Part shown: one piece after another, positions 22,661 to 33,600 of the stretch
Numbering within the stretch: the stretch's first letter is position 1
How the letters are laid out: each line of letters begins with the position of its first letter
Assembly (NCBI RefSeq): GCF_010093535.1
Contig: NW_022985162.1
Location: 1,983,053 to 2,047,052, forward strand
DNA: 64,000 nucleotides
Direction: 5' to 3'
Origin: Lindgomyces ingoldianus
Lineage: Eukaryota; Ascomycota; Dothideomycetes; Pleosporales; Lindgomycetaceae
Program-made: the position numbers and the translations under genes
Notes under the pieces: generated by a model
Seen by the model: only the letters and a program-made list of their open reading frames with translations
The model's database searches: none
Told to the model about the DNA's origin: nothing

Positions 22661-24054
22661 TTAGAAAGGGTATGCCCTGACTTCCTCCTCCTTCGTCAAA
22701 TCCAGTCCGTCCTTTACCTGCTCTTCATGCTTTCGGTCCAAATATTCGAGTAACACATCCTGATATCTCTCCTTGCCCTTGTATTTGCTCACGTCATCAC
22801 CCCAGCTGCGCACCGCACTCGCTAGCCTTCCCGGCACATATGGCTCTTCGCATATTTCGGTGATGGGATGGAAGTAAGTTCGGATAGTGAAGACAACGCC
22901 ACCGGAACGAGGAAGCCTTCCAGACATGAGTCAGCATGCTGCTCGTAAGCAAGGAGGAAAATTACAGGGACAGACCGTCGCAAACTCTGTCTTTCGCTCC
23001 GGAACCAGTGATGTCGGATCGCCTTGTTCTTCTCTGCGGTGAACCAGCCAATGCCGTCGCTGTCCTCACTGCCAATGCTGTGGCTCCATGCGAGCGCATC
23101 GTCGACTTGAATGAAGTAGTTGTTTCGCAGGACTGCTTTGTCGGGCTGCACGCGTTTGAAGAAGTTCGTCATTCCCTTTTCTAGCTTTTCTTTGAACTGC
23201 GGGACGTCACCGCTCGTGTGGATTTCAGAGAGGGGCATGCCAAGCTTGTCTTCCAGACGCCAAAATCCAGCGAGAAGAATGGAACCAGCAAGGAGATAGT
23301 ACTGTCCATCAGGCTTCTCAAACATGATGGCGAGGTCGTCTTGTACGAAGCGTGCTGCCATCTGCATAGGGTCTTCCTTCAACGGCCGCTCAACGATATT
23401 GAACGTCTCCCCAGTCACGATGTTATCCATCCCAACGTCTGTCTTCCGATATAGGCTGGGATACCGCTGCGGCAGGTAGTCGCATAACTCCTCCACCAAC
23501 TCACACGCACCATCAAAAGCTTCAGGCGCGGTATGGCTGCATTTCGGTCCTCTTTCAACAATGCGTTGGGCTTTGAGATCGTGGAACTTCATGTAGTGAT
23601 TGTCGAGCTCGATCCACTCATCCCAGTGCATGGTACGTAGACCCATGGTCACGTTGTACTTGGGTCCATAGCGAAATGGACGATATGGCAATGGCTTTGT
23701 GTTTTCGACGGACCACTCGGGATAGGGAGGGGCAGCAGGGCGCTTGAAATCTTGAGGAATCCACACTGTGAATTTGTAAGTTGGGAGTCATTCCAAATAC
23801 GCACGGAGAGTATAATCGGTACCTCCGGGCTTCCGGGGTGGCAGTTTGAAAGGTGAGCGTTTCTCGAGATCAGGGGTGCTAGGCCGTGGTGTGACCTTCC
23901 GATTACGAAACCGGCGTGTGAGAACCATTACGGCCCAAGCAAGAGTGAAAAAGGACAGTAAGCTGTATATAAACATCCTATAGTCAATAAAGGTCTTCTT
24001 CACTGTTGCATTGAGCTCTGTAACGTCACAATTGTGCCTCCTCCACTCCTTCAT
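22661..24054 (-). CDS. DUF3445 / HRQ-family (haem-dependent oxidative N-demethylase-like) membrane protein
   Basis: Exons 24054-23805, 23765-22976 and 22916-22661 give about 431 residues. A membrane anchor lies at about residues 15-40 (after a short N-tail) and a basic Pro-rich stretch follows. The globular part carries DUF3445 wording: '[16 protein letters not shown]', 'LPQRYPSLY', '[10 protein letters not shown]', 'LRSERQ'-type '[10 protein letters not shown]', '[13 protein letters not shown]'. In bacteria this family includes a haem-dependent oxidative N-demethylase subunit; the fungal substrate is unknown. Intron 1 uses GTGCGT and joins L-L-W-I-P. Intron 2 needs an unusual GTCTGT donor to join S-L-R-R to L-P-R-S-G, the expected conserved run. 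The ATG at 24054 was used because 24060 is GTG. It lies co-oriented with alg9, about 490 bp downstream. Confidence 0.77.
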
Positions 24055-24547
24055 TTCCACTATCTTTTTTGCAAACCGATGTAGTAGTGAAGATATTGAG
24101 GCCGAGGAGATATAAATATGGCCAAGTAGGTGTGCAGGCTACACAGAGTCTTCGAGGCCAAATATATCTTTTCCACACGCCACTTATGAGGAGGGATCAA
24201 GCGCTGGCAGTGGACTGAGAATTGGAAGGAAAGGCTGGAAGATGAATGATCATTATCCGATAAACAGAAACAACGACAGCAATTTCAATGCTATGTTATA
24301 TTTGATGTGTTGCTACAAAGGCGCTCCGATGTATGTTGCGATAAGGTTGGTAGGGGAGCGGGTGTGGGGTTCCAGAACTTGCGTCGTCAATTCCTGTTTA
24401 TCGCCGAGAGTTGGGGATATGTTTGCTCGATCAAGCTTAGCTTGAAGCTGTCAACATTTGGATCTCTTCTTTTGCGGGCAGATCTCTCCACCTCTAATTC
24501 GATGGAGTTAAAGAACCCTTCATTCACGGTGAGCATCTCGGATTCTG
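24055..24547. other. Spacer between alg9 3' end and the DUF3445 gene
   Basis: 493 bp between two co-directional genes; contains the alg9 3' UTR and the DUF3445 promoter. Nothing else seen. Confidence 0.55.
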
Positions 24548-26381
24548 CTAATGTAGGCCTTTTCCACTTTGGCTTTTACGACGCAGCAAACAGTACTGAC
24601 CCCACCTCCGACGGTATCGCTCGGGAATGAAAGCCCAGTCCGGGACCCAGAGCAAACGGCTCAAAATCGAAGTTTGACTTGCGTCGAGAAATGTTGCGCA
24701 AGATAGCTTTTCCCAATTCTCCGAATCAGAAATATAGTTAGGCTCCAAAGGCGACCTCGAAGCGCCGGGGAAATGTGAGTCTACTAAAAACTGGCAGTGT
24801 TTGATATCAACCTGTTCTCATGTCAAATATTTTCCAGGAGAATTTCTTGTCACAATCAAGACTGACGTATTTCCCTGGGTCTTCCCGGTTCTCATCATTC
24901 ATGCCAGGAGGTGTTAACCAGGCACCCGGAAAAATTCCGAACCCAACACTTGCTTCGCTAAATTCGCCTGGGAGCAAACCAGAAAACTCGCTCTTCACGA
25001 ACTTTGCTCGAACTCGGGTTGGGAGAAAGTACGTAGAAGGAAAGCGGTACCATTCCTTTCCCAGGCAAACGTTATCGCCCGCATTCGACACCCCCGGTTG
25101 CTGCAACGGCGCATAGACCTGCAACGGAGCCGAATAGGCAGTCATGGTTCCAATAATACGAAGGATGCCGACGTTCAAAGTTCCAAGAACAAAGCCACTC
25201 ACAATGACTAGCTTCAACTTCGTAGGTATCTTACTCGCAAGGTCATGTGGATCCGTTGATCCAAGGTTTGCAAGTAGAATATGCAGTGAGATTGCTGCGT
25301 TGAGTGCCAAAGCTGGATAAGCCGGATACATAAACCTCTCTTCCTTGTGGGGCTGCAGAGTGAAGATAGCAAACCACAAATAGAATGGCGTAACAAAAAC
25401 GATTCCCCGAAGTAGGGTTTGCTTCGAGACTGCTCTTTGGCGAACAGTGTGTTGGAAAAGGAGCAATGGGAGCGCGGCTATGGCGAGAACAAACCAAGCG
25501 TTGAAATTGAGGAAAAGATTGCGAGCGTAGAAGTGCCATGGCTCCACACCGTAAATGTTCGGGCCCTTGCTACCTCCGGTAAATACGTTGTAGAGAACGA
25601 TATTCCACGGAACGCAAACGATCTTCCTGTAGAAAAAGGTGTCGATGGCCATTTGAAGTGCCTGAAGGAGAAGAGTAAGCTAAGATACTTAGGATATATA
25701 ATGACATACCAAGACGATAAGTGATCGGACTGTTCCGTCGAGCACCCTCCTAAACACTTCATATTTTTCCCCAGTAATAGACGCGAAGAGGGCTTCTTCC
25801 ACTAGGAAGGGGATAGCCAAGGCTCCAGCAAAAGGCCATCCTAGCAAAGCACCAATGGCAAACCAGAGCATGCCCTGAGCAGTCCTCATTCCACCCTTCC
25901 AGTCCATAAAGGCCGAGAACCCAAGCATAGTTGTATACATGGCGAAGCTGGAAGGCAAGTACGCAGGCGAAGCATGGTACAAGCCCGGACTAAAGATCAT
26001 GGCCATCAAGAAGAATATTGCAACTCGGGGATTCATAGTTCTGGAAATGGTGGAATACATTCGTGTTTCGCAAGCTGCGCAGAGGAGAGCTAGGACAATT
26101 CTGAGAAAGTAGAATTCGAACACCTTTGTAGTGAACGGCAAGAGATGACCGAGCCATATCACAACCGCATGCATACCAGCGTAGGCCCAGCTTCGAATAG
26201 CATACTCGGGGGAATACTCCCACGTTTCCAGCCCATAGCCATGGTTGAGATAGTGCGTAGGTTCCCAGTAGTTGAAGACTTCGTCGCAGTCTTGGATCGG
26301 GGAAAAGATGGCGGCAGCAACATTGGCAGCGAGAAAAATGTAGAAGGCAGTGATAGGATCCAGTTGAGGATGCGGGCTCAT
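24548..26381 (-). CDS. alg9: ER alpha-1,2-mannosyltransferase Alg9 (GT22)
   Basis: Exons 26381-25710, 25661-24812 and 24780-24548 give about 584 residues. Alg9 adds dolichol-phosphate-mannose-derived mannoses to the lipid-linked N-glycan precursor in the ER lumen. The GT22 signature is near the start: 'PIQDCDEVFNYWEPTHYL', followed by many membrane segments and the conserved 'HKEERFMYP' motif. The last exon adds 'SHFPGAS', then 'LDASQTSILSRLLWVPDW', a C-terminal block typical of Alg9, so the short frame at 24548-24748 belongs to this gene and is not separate. Intron 2 uses a weak GTTGAT donor but the phase is right. The ATG at 26381 replaces an upstream TTG. It is divergent from naf1 across about 400 bp. 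Confidence 0.92.
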
Positions 26382-26785
26382 TGACGCGCTTGCTCTGCGA
26401 TGTGATGGGTCAACCAACAGAATAGCACGGGAGTGAAGTGATGAGACCCTACCTAGCGACCTTTGGCGACGATGGCTGCACCAACCGAGCTTTAGAGCTG
26501 GCTTTAGAGGGCATTGTGGTCAGCGAGGGTGGGATCTGGAGCGCATCGAAACGCGCAGCTCTAGCACCACTACTGCGTAGACGATCGAGTCTTGAGGGCA
26601 GGGGTGTGCGATGCCAATGTGCGCTAATGCACTAGCGCCAAGCTAGTGGCCTGCTCTCATTTTCTCTTTCTTCGACACCCGTCACCTTCACGACACCTGA
26701 TCCATCGCCGGTTCCATCAGCCACTGGACAGGCAGTTAAACACTGTTACATGCGTTCTTGCTGCGTGGAAGAAATAGCTTTCAGT
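26382..26785. other. Divergent promoter alg9 / naf1
   Basis: 404 bp shared upstream region. It includes an in-frame ATG for naf1 at 26750 in a poor context (T at -3). No gene seen. Confidence 0.55.
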
Positions 26786-29296
26786 ATGTCGGACAATTCC
26801 GCGCTAGAGCAGCCTCCTGCCAAGAGGGTACGCCTTGAAGCTCCTCACAATGAAGCTCTCGACGCAGCTGCCTCGCCAGTCGATGACATGGATGACGATT
26901 TCTACGAGACCACTCCAGTCAAGCCTTCCTCCACGCCTGTCACCCGTGAGGAACATTCTTCGTCCTTAGCGGTTGAGCCGTCGCCAGCCAGCTTGTCCTC
27001 ATCGCACATTCCTGGCCTCGGTTCTTGGAGCAGTTCCTCTAAGCAGGAATCATTATTGCCGCAAATCCATAGCCCCAATGGTGCAGGTGCTCATATTCAA
27101 CATGAGGAAGCCGAAGAAGGCGAACTCTCAGAAGATGGCGAAATCTCAGATACAGGGTCGCTGTACAATGAAACCAAGCCAATGGAGACCATGGTGGGCG
27201 GTCAGCATCCACCAGAGTTGGGAAAGGCTTCTGTGGTTGGCACTATCCCAGTAGAGTCGACTGGAACACTTAATAATGGTGCGCTCTCTCGCGGCAGAGT
27301 CCACAAACTCCTCAGGGCTAACACTTGTACAGAAGAAAGTTCCACTAATACCCCTTCGCCAAGCCGCCCGTTTAAGCACACTAAAGACGGCGAAATTCTG
27401 CCCAGAAGTATTACAAACAATGCATCTACTGTCGAAACAGGGTCGACTGTGTTGAACAGTGCATCTGCACCGCTACATACTCTGGAGCAGGTGGACAACG
27501 GAAAAGCAGAGTTCCTTCGTGCTGGACAAGCTAATAAGGGAGATCTAGAGGCAGAATGGCAGTTGGACTCATCCGAGGCAGATTCCTCTAGTGATTCATC
27601 TAGTGATTCTAGCGAGGATAGTTCCGATAATAGTGGCGACTCTGACAAGGGTGAACTGCTCAGTGTGGAAGAACAAGCCCGCAGATTGATGATGGAGAGT
27701 GCAGATGAGCCAGAATCCACCGCGAGAGCAAAAGTCCGAACTCAGAATGAACTGGATGAGAAGTATGAGAAACCGGATATTACCGTTACCGACGACATGA
27801 AGATCACCGAGCTCGGGAAGGTCGAATCCATTGTGGACAACCTGGTCGTCATCAAGGCTAATGTATCTGGAGACTATCGAGTCCTCGAGTCTGAATCACC
27901 CTTATGTCTTGCAAATCGCACCGTAGTTGGCAAGGTTTCCGAGACACTCGGCCGCGTGCAGGAACCAAGATATTCACTGGGTTTCAGCGATACCTCAGAA
28001 ATTGAGACACTTGGGATCAACAAAGATACGCTAATCTACTACATCGATGAGCATTCGAAATTTGTGTACACAGAACCACTGAAGGCACAAAAACACACGG
28101 ACGCTTCGAACTTGCATGATGAGCCGGCTGGCGAGGTCGACTTCTCCGACGACGAGAAGGAAGCAGAATACAAGCGGGCACAGAAGAAGAAGTGGAAATC
28201 TAAGACAGAGGAGAACCACAATCCCAAGGAAAAAGGCCTCAATATTCCTAGAGACAAGCCTCCCCCAGCAACTTCTGGGCAGTATCAGGGTGGTGGGCTT
28301 AAATATGGCGACGACGACGACGACGACTTAGAGTTAGGCATGTACAGACCGCTCGCTAGACCAGAACATTTCGAGGATATTGTCGGAAGGGGAGCTCCTT
28401 TAGAGGATCGAAGCCATGTTCGTAGAGGAATGAGAGGTCCCCGAGGGGGCAGGCCCGACCGAGGCCGTGGTGGATTCCGAGGAAGAGGTGGTGGCAATGG
28501 CGGTGACCGCGGACGAGGTAACCCAGGCAGTCGATTTTCTAGGGGAGCCGACAGACCTGGAAGGCGACAAGAGCAGAACCACTCCAGGAATGGCCCGCAG
28601 CAGGAAAACAGGCCAGCTGCCTCTTCATCGCCAGGCCAGATGCATGGAAGACCACAACAGCAACGCTCTCCCCCGCGTGGGAACTCATCTAGGAGACAAC
28701 CACAATACAACCCCTCTCCAGCACCTGGTTCTGTCCCAACGACATCCGCCAATGCTTCCACATATACACAATACAACCCTTCTCCAGCACTAGCTTCTGT
28801 CCCAGCGGGTTCCACCAATGCTTCTGCATATGCACAGAATCCTGCTGTCAACGGCCCTAGCTGGCCCATGCCTGCGCCATCAAATGCCCCTCAAGCTACG
28901 CTTCAATACCAAGCAAACCCAACTATTCCTGCTGGTTCTCACTACAACCCCGCCTTCTTTGCGCAGCCACCACAAACGCAAGCTCAGCAGCAATTTACAC
29001 CAGCGCAGTATGCACAGTATGCGCACTATGCGCAATTAATGCAATACCACCAATACTACGCCGCCATGAATCAGGGTCAAAGTCAACCTAATGCTGCTGC
29101 CACCGCCAACAGCCAACAGCACAACCAGCAGAACGGCCAACAGAATAGCCAGCAGAACAGCCAGCAGAACAACCAGCAGAACAACCAGCAGAACAACCAG
29201 CAGAACAACCAGCAGAACAACCAGCAAGGGGCATTTCCAGCAGATATCCAACACATATTGAGGACGCTTCGTCAAGGTCAAGGACCAGCATCATAG
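26786..29296 (+). CDS. naf1: H/ACA snoRNP assembly factor Naf1
   Basis: A single exon of about 836 residues from the ATG at 26786 (A at -3, peptide M-S-D-N-S); an in-frame ATG at 26750 would add 12 residues. Naf1 binds the pseudouridine synthase Cbf5 during nuclear assembly of H/ACA RNPs and is later replaced by Gar1. The Gar1-like core is at about residues 325-435: 'ITELGKVESIVDNLVVIKA', 'LCLANRTVVGKVSETLGRV', 'YSLGF', then a K-rich end. Before it lie acidic, Ser-rich tracts; after it an Asp run, an RGG-rich segment at about 545-590, and a Tyr/Gln-rich tail ending in an N-x-Q-Q repeat. This order (acidic, Gar1-like, RGG, Q-rich) fits fungal Naf1 well. Confidence 0.9.
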   Translation: MSDNSALEQPPAKRVRLEAPHNEALDAAASPVDDMDDDFYETTPVKPSSTPVTREEHSSSLAVEPSPASLSSSHIPGLGSWSSSSKQESLLPQIHSPNGAGAHIQHEEAEEGELSEDGEISDTGSLYNETKPMETMVGGQHPPELGKASVVGTIPVESTGTLNNGALSRGRVHKLLRANTCTEESSTNTPSPSRPFKHTKDGEILPRSITNNASTVETGSTVLNSASAPLHTLEQVDNGKAEFLRAGQANKGDLEAEWQLDSSEADSSSDSSSDSSEDSSDNSGDSDKGELLSVEEQARRLMMESADEPESTARAKVRTQNELDEKYEKPDITVTDDMKITELGKVESIVDNLVVIKANVSGDYRVLESESPLCLANRTVVGKVSETLGRVQEPRYSLGFSDTSEIETLGINKDTLIYYIDEHSKFVYTEPLKAQKHTDASNLHDEPAGEVDFSDDEKEAEYKRAQKKKWKSKTEENHNPKEKGLNIPRDKPPPATSGQYQGGGLKYGDDDDDDLELGMYRPLARPEHFEDIVGRGAPLEDRSHVRRGMRGPRGGRPDRGRGGFRGRGGGNGGDRGRGNPGSRFSRGADRPGRRQEQNHSRNGPQQENRPAASSSPGQMHGRPQQQRSPPRGNSSRRQPQYNPSPAPGSVPTTSANASTYTQYNPSPALASVPAGSTNASAYAQNPAVNGPSWPMPAPSNAPQATLQYQANPTIPAGSHYNPAFFAQPPQTQAQQQFTPAQYAQYAHYAQLMQYHQYYAAMNQGQSQPNAAATANSQQHNQQNGQQNSQQNSQQNNQQNNQQNNQQNNQQNNQQGAFPADIQHILRTLRQGQGPAS
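29107..29226 (+). repeat. 12-bp coding tandem repeat (Asn-x-Gln-Gln)n in naf1
   Basis: About ten tandem copies of a 12-bp unit (consensus AACAACCAGCAG) encode Asn-(Asn/Ser/Gly)-Gln-Gln. The last five units are nearly identical, the upstream ones diverged. This suggests recent expansion at the 3' end and probable length variation between strains. Confidence 0.85.
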
Positions 29297-30600
29297 GGGA
29301 CCAGCATCAGAAGGGAGCGCTATCACAAGGAACGAGAGAGTGAATTGTATGACTATCAGATGTATGACCACGACTTCATGGGGAGGGTCCGAAGAAGTGT
29401 ATGAGCCAGCGCGATGCTTTTTGCCAACGCAAGCCTAATTACGCGTATTGACAGAAGGTACGTGAATTGTTTGCTTGCTTGCTTGCTTGCCTCCTCGCCT
29501 ACCTGCCCAATGAATCACCAACTTGCTGGGTCATCCAAGGATGATGCCAAGTCGGCTCAGAACCGAGTGTTCGGCGTTGCAACATGTAGACAATACACGA
29601 TGGATACCTCCACCCTCGATTCTGCGTGATACTCTAGTTTTGATCCACGACCCACCAAAGCCTGCAGACACTCGATTGCTCTTGCATTGTGCGAGTGGCT
29701 CAAAGGTGGACGGCGACCGAGGACGGAGAAACACTCCAGCATACACCCTAGACGTCCAGTGTGGGAGAATATGCAGTCCAGTGACACATTTAACCTTGGA
29801 GAGCGGGGAGAGCTCGAGCGTCACCCCAAGGGTTGCATTTACGATACAAATATGGAGACGGGAAGACAGTAAGAATTGCACGGCTACGATTTCTTACGCT
29901 ATAGTTCATCTTCATGTGTTAGTGGAGGACCGGCGGTCGGCGACAGGCATGGATGATGGTGGGTGTGCCCGGCGCCACTGTTGTGTGGCTTGGATGAAGC
30001 GGGGCGGTGAGTTCGGGAGCAGTGCAGCGGAGAGGAGAGAAGGCCCCCAAGCGCAGCAGACTGGACACGATGACCACAGCGGGGGGTTTTTCGCCGCGCA
30101 CCGAGACTTCAGCGACCAGAGCGCATATTGCAAAGCTCCATCTGGCGGCCTGTGAGGGAAGCAGAAGCAGAAACATGGGAGCGGCGGGGCGGGACGGGAC
30201 TGGCTGCTAGCCACTGGCTGCTGGTGTCTTTTGTTGTCTGCCCCAGTGGTCTTGTTCTAGGCTTAGGCGGTGCATGTGTCGGCAGCTGGCCCGTGACAGA
30301 AAGGCGGGAGTGCCATCTTGGGGTCGGCATCATCTTCAACTCTCCATCAAATGAACACCGCCTGCCGTGTGCCTTCTCGCCGTTGTGAATCGCCCTCCCA
30401 CTGTGCTGTGCATCTGCGCCTGCGACTGCCGACCCCCCGCCCCGCCCATGTGCGTCCCCGCGTCCCATCCCAAGCCTCGATGAAGCCATCCTAGGACTCC
30501 TGGCACTCGTCGGTGCTCGTCGCGGCAGCACAAATCGAACGAAACCCACCCGCCCATCGCGTCCGCGCCCGCGCTCGCCAGCGCAAGCCCCGGAGCGACA
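29297..30600. other. Upstream region of the adenylate cyclase gene
   Basis: 1.3 kb holding the naf1 3' UTR and the cyclase promoter/leader. A (TTGC)5 tract sits at 29471-29490. The 210-codon frame at 29523-30155 is Cys/Arg/His-rich with no family features and is not called. Confidence 0.5.
29471..29490 (+). repeat. Tetranucleotide tract (TTGC)5
   Basis: Five perfect TTGC units in non-coding DNA downstream of naf1. Confidence 0.8.
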
Positions 30601-33600
30601 ATGACGAGGAAGGAGAATGCGGGTAGGCATGGATCCACCGAGAGCTCGGGGGCGGAGAGCTGGCGCTCGAGCGACACGGTGAGGGCCAGCTTCAGCGGCC
30701 GTTCTCGAGGAACGCCCGTCACCGTGAAGACGTCTAAAGACCACAACCATCATCAGTACGTACCCTCTCGGCGCATTTGGTTGTTGTTCTGTTCGAGAGC
30801 ATTGGGTGTTTGGTTGCGCATTTGGGCGTTGCGCGAGTCGTGCGCATTGTGTGTTCCACTGGAGTGCGCCCCGAGGTTCTGCAGCGTGTTGTCGCAGAGC
30901 TCTGACAGTCTCGCCCAACATCTTGTCTCTCATGATCTTGATTTCTTGTTTCCGATCTTCTGTTCTCGTCTCTCATCTGCTCGCCAACTAGCCGTGTTAG
31001 GCCAAGACACCTCACCCGCGAGATCTGTGCAACAGCCTTGTCCCCCCCACCCCCCCTCCGCTCGTCTCAAGCCCAGACATACGAGCTTCTGTTGAACGAG
31101 GGCCAGCTAACGCCTCGAGCCAGGATCGAAAAGGAGTCGGAAATCTCGCCCGGCACCATCCCCCCAATTCCTCCTCCCAAAGACCCCTCCCATAAACCCC
31201 GGAAAAACTCCAATTGGAACAGCCCGCGAACTGCCGACTGGGGCAACCACCGGAAAGAGCTGGCTGTACTAGAGACATCCGGAAGCAGGATACCGTCCAT
31301 CTCCCACAATCCACCGACCGCCACTTCGCCCATCCCGCCGTGGATTTCTGCCACCGCAAATGGTTCCGTGATGCCCTCAAGCGTCTTCTCCAGTTTCTTC
31401 AACGACTCGAATGAGGACATAGCACAGCTCTCACCAGGCTTCCGTCCTAGTAGCGGAAAGGAGGATAATATGGGGTTTCCCAGTGATGATCGACGGCCCT
31501 CCGTTGCGAGTGCCACCACGGTCAGCAGCTCGGGGTCGAAATCGAGCATCAGCAGAGGATTCCATAAGAAACTGCAGGGATTCTTCGGGGAGGAGTTTCC
31601 TGGCGATTCCCGCCAGAATTCAGATACGAGCCTGACGACCCCGTATGGAGCTGAACCACAGCCAACACGCGTTTCCCGGAACCGCACAAACTCCGTGAAT
31701 AATACCCTCGGGAGCAGCATGAACAGCAGGCCTGGCTCGCCGGCAAGCTCCCGTCCACGAACGCCGCTCCCTTCGTCGGAAGTGACGCCCTGGGAGTTCC
31801 AAGACTACAAGGTAAGTTTAGTCGAATGTTACACAATCGCTGGCGGAGTAGACCTGAGGATAGTGAGTGGCCTCACAAAGAATCTGACCGTGACACGAGT
31901 TGAGGCTCATCTCCTAACCCAACGCTCCTTCCCTATTGACACATCTCGCTGCCTCCCATTCGTCGCGCTTGCTTGCAATCCACTATCAATATTTGCCCTT
32001 GTTATGCGGGACGTCACTGACTTTACCTCTAGGAAATGCCTTCTCAAGGTGAGAATGGCCGCCCCTCCTCCGAGCAGCATTCGAACAAGTCTGGCAAGAG
32101 TTCCCACAAATTGAGGCTCCCGGGACACCGGCACAACCGGAGCAAAGACGACATCAAAGCGTCTGAAGGGCGAGCCGAGATTAGCCAACCCTATCCATTG
32201 CGACCGGTGACTAGTCGAGAGGATTCGTCCTATAGCATCCGCCGAGACCAACAATACCCCTCCGCCCTCAGTTCCGCCTTCGCTTCCAAAACCAATCTAG
32301 TCCCGCGACCATCAAGTCCTACCCCAAGCGCCTTTAGCGAGATGTCTCGGGACCCTTCAGCACAAAGATCGCCCAGTACTAGTAAACCACGCTCTATTCT
32401 CGACCGCTTCAAGAGAAAGGACAAAACAGACCGCTCGGGTCCAGAGTTCCTCAAGGATCTTCCTCCTTCGACGGTTTCCCTGCAACCTTCCATCAAGTCT
32501 GCAAAATATCCTCGAGCAGAGCCCTCGCCATCTATTATGAGCTCCAAGAAGAAAGGCACGATAGAACCGGGGTATCGAGAGAAAGGTTTCGGATACGTCA
32601 AAGAGGTCAAGAAGGACCATAGTCGTCTGCCCTTCAAGAGCTCGAAGCGGCCAGGCGGAACAAATGAACAGCCACGTGGGAAAGATCCGAATGAAGCAAA
32701 GGCCGACGCCGTAATGAACGATGCGCTGTGGAACCTGGACACTGATCTCGATCACATGGAGGGCATTGTCAACCCGCAGCAGCCGCCAATGACTCCACCC
32801 ATGGGTGATGTTCCCCCAGTTTGGCCTGGAGAAGATCCCACACCAGAGGTAAAGGACCAGGACGGGTTTATCGCTGCATGGGATGCTCCTGATTCGTGGG
32901 CCGTCAAGCGAATGGGTGACGAGAGCCTTCGACATGGCGAATTCGACGAAACTAGCGCCATCCCGAAGGATGAAGATAACTCAAAGACATATTGCGTTCG
33001 TATATTCAGGGTAGATTCGACATTTGCGACCCTATCTGCGACGCTTAGTACCTCGGTCTCTGAGATTATCCAGATTCTTGGGAAGAAAACACTGCTTCAG
33101 GATGAACTAGACAACTATCACATTGTCATGCGCAAACATGATACCTCGCGCCAACTAGACTCCCTGGAACGGCCCCTACTGATCCAAAAGCGATTGCTAG
33201 AGCAAGCGGGTTATACGGAGGCCGACCGTCTTGAAGAAGTTGGAAGAGAAGACAACAGTTACCTATGTCGATTCACTTTCATCCCAGCAAAGATGAGCGG
33301 CTACTCGAGCTTAGAAAAAGACCCCGGCTTTAGCAAGATGCAAAAGTTCAGCCATATTGATCTTCAAGGCCGCAACCTAATCACCATTCCCATCACGCTC
33401 TACCAGAAAGCGACAGAAATCATATCCCTCAACCTCTCTCGAAATCTGTCACTGGACGTTCCAAAGGATTTCATACAAGCTTGTACCAATCTCCGCGAGA
33501 TCAAATACACGAGTAATGACGCTCGCCGGTTACCGCCTAGTTTAAGTCTAGCAAGTCGTTTGACAATGCTAGACATCTCAAATAATCGTCTCCAACAATT

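Noticed and set aside
24548..24748. Separate 66-residue protein
   Set aside because: It is the last exon of alg9, with the conserved L-D-A-S-Q-T-S block.
29523..30155. 210-codon plus-strand frame upstream of adenylate cyclase
   Set aside because: Cys/Arg/His-rich with no domain, and several overlapping frames on the other strand are equally long. Likely promoter DNA.
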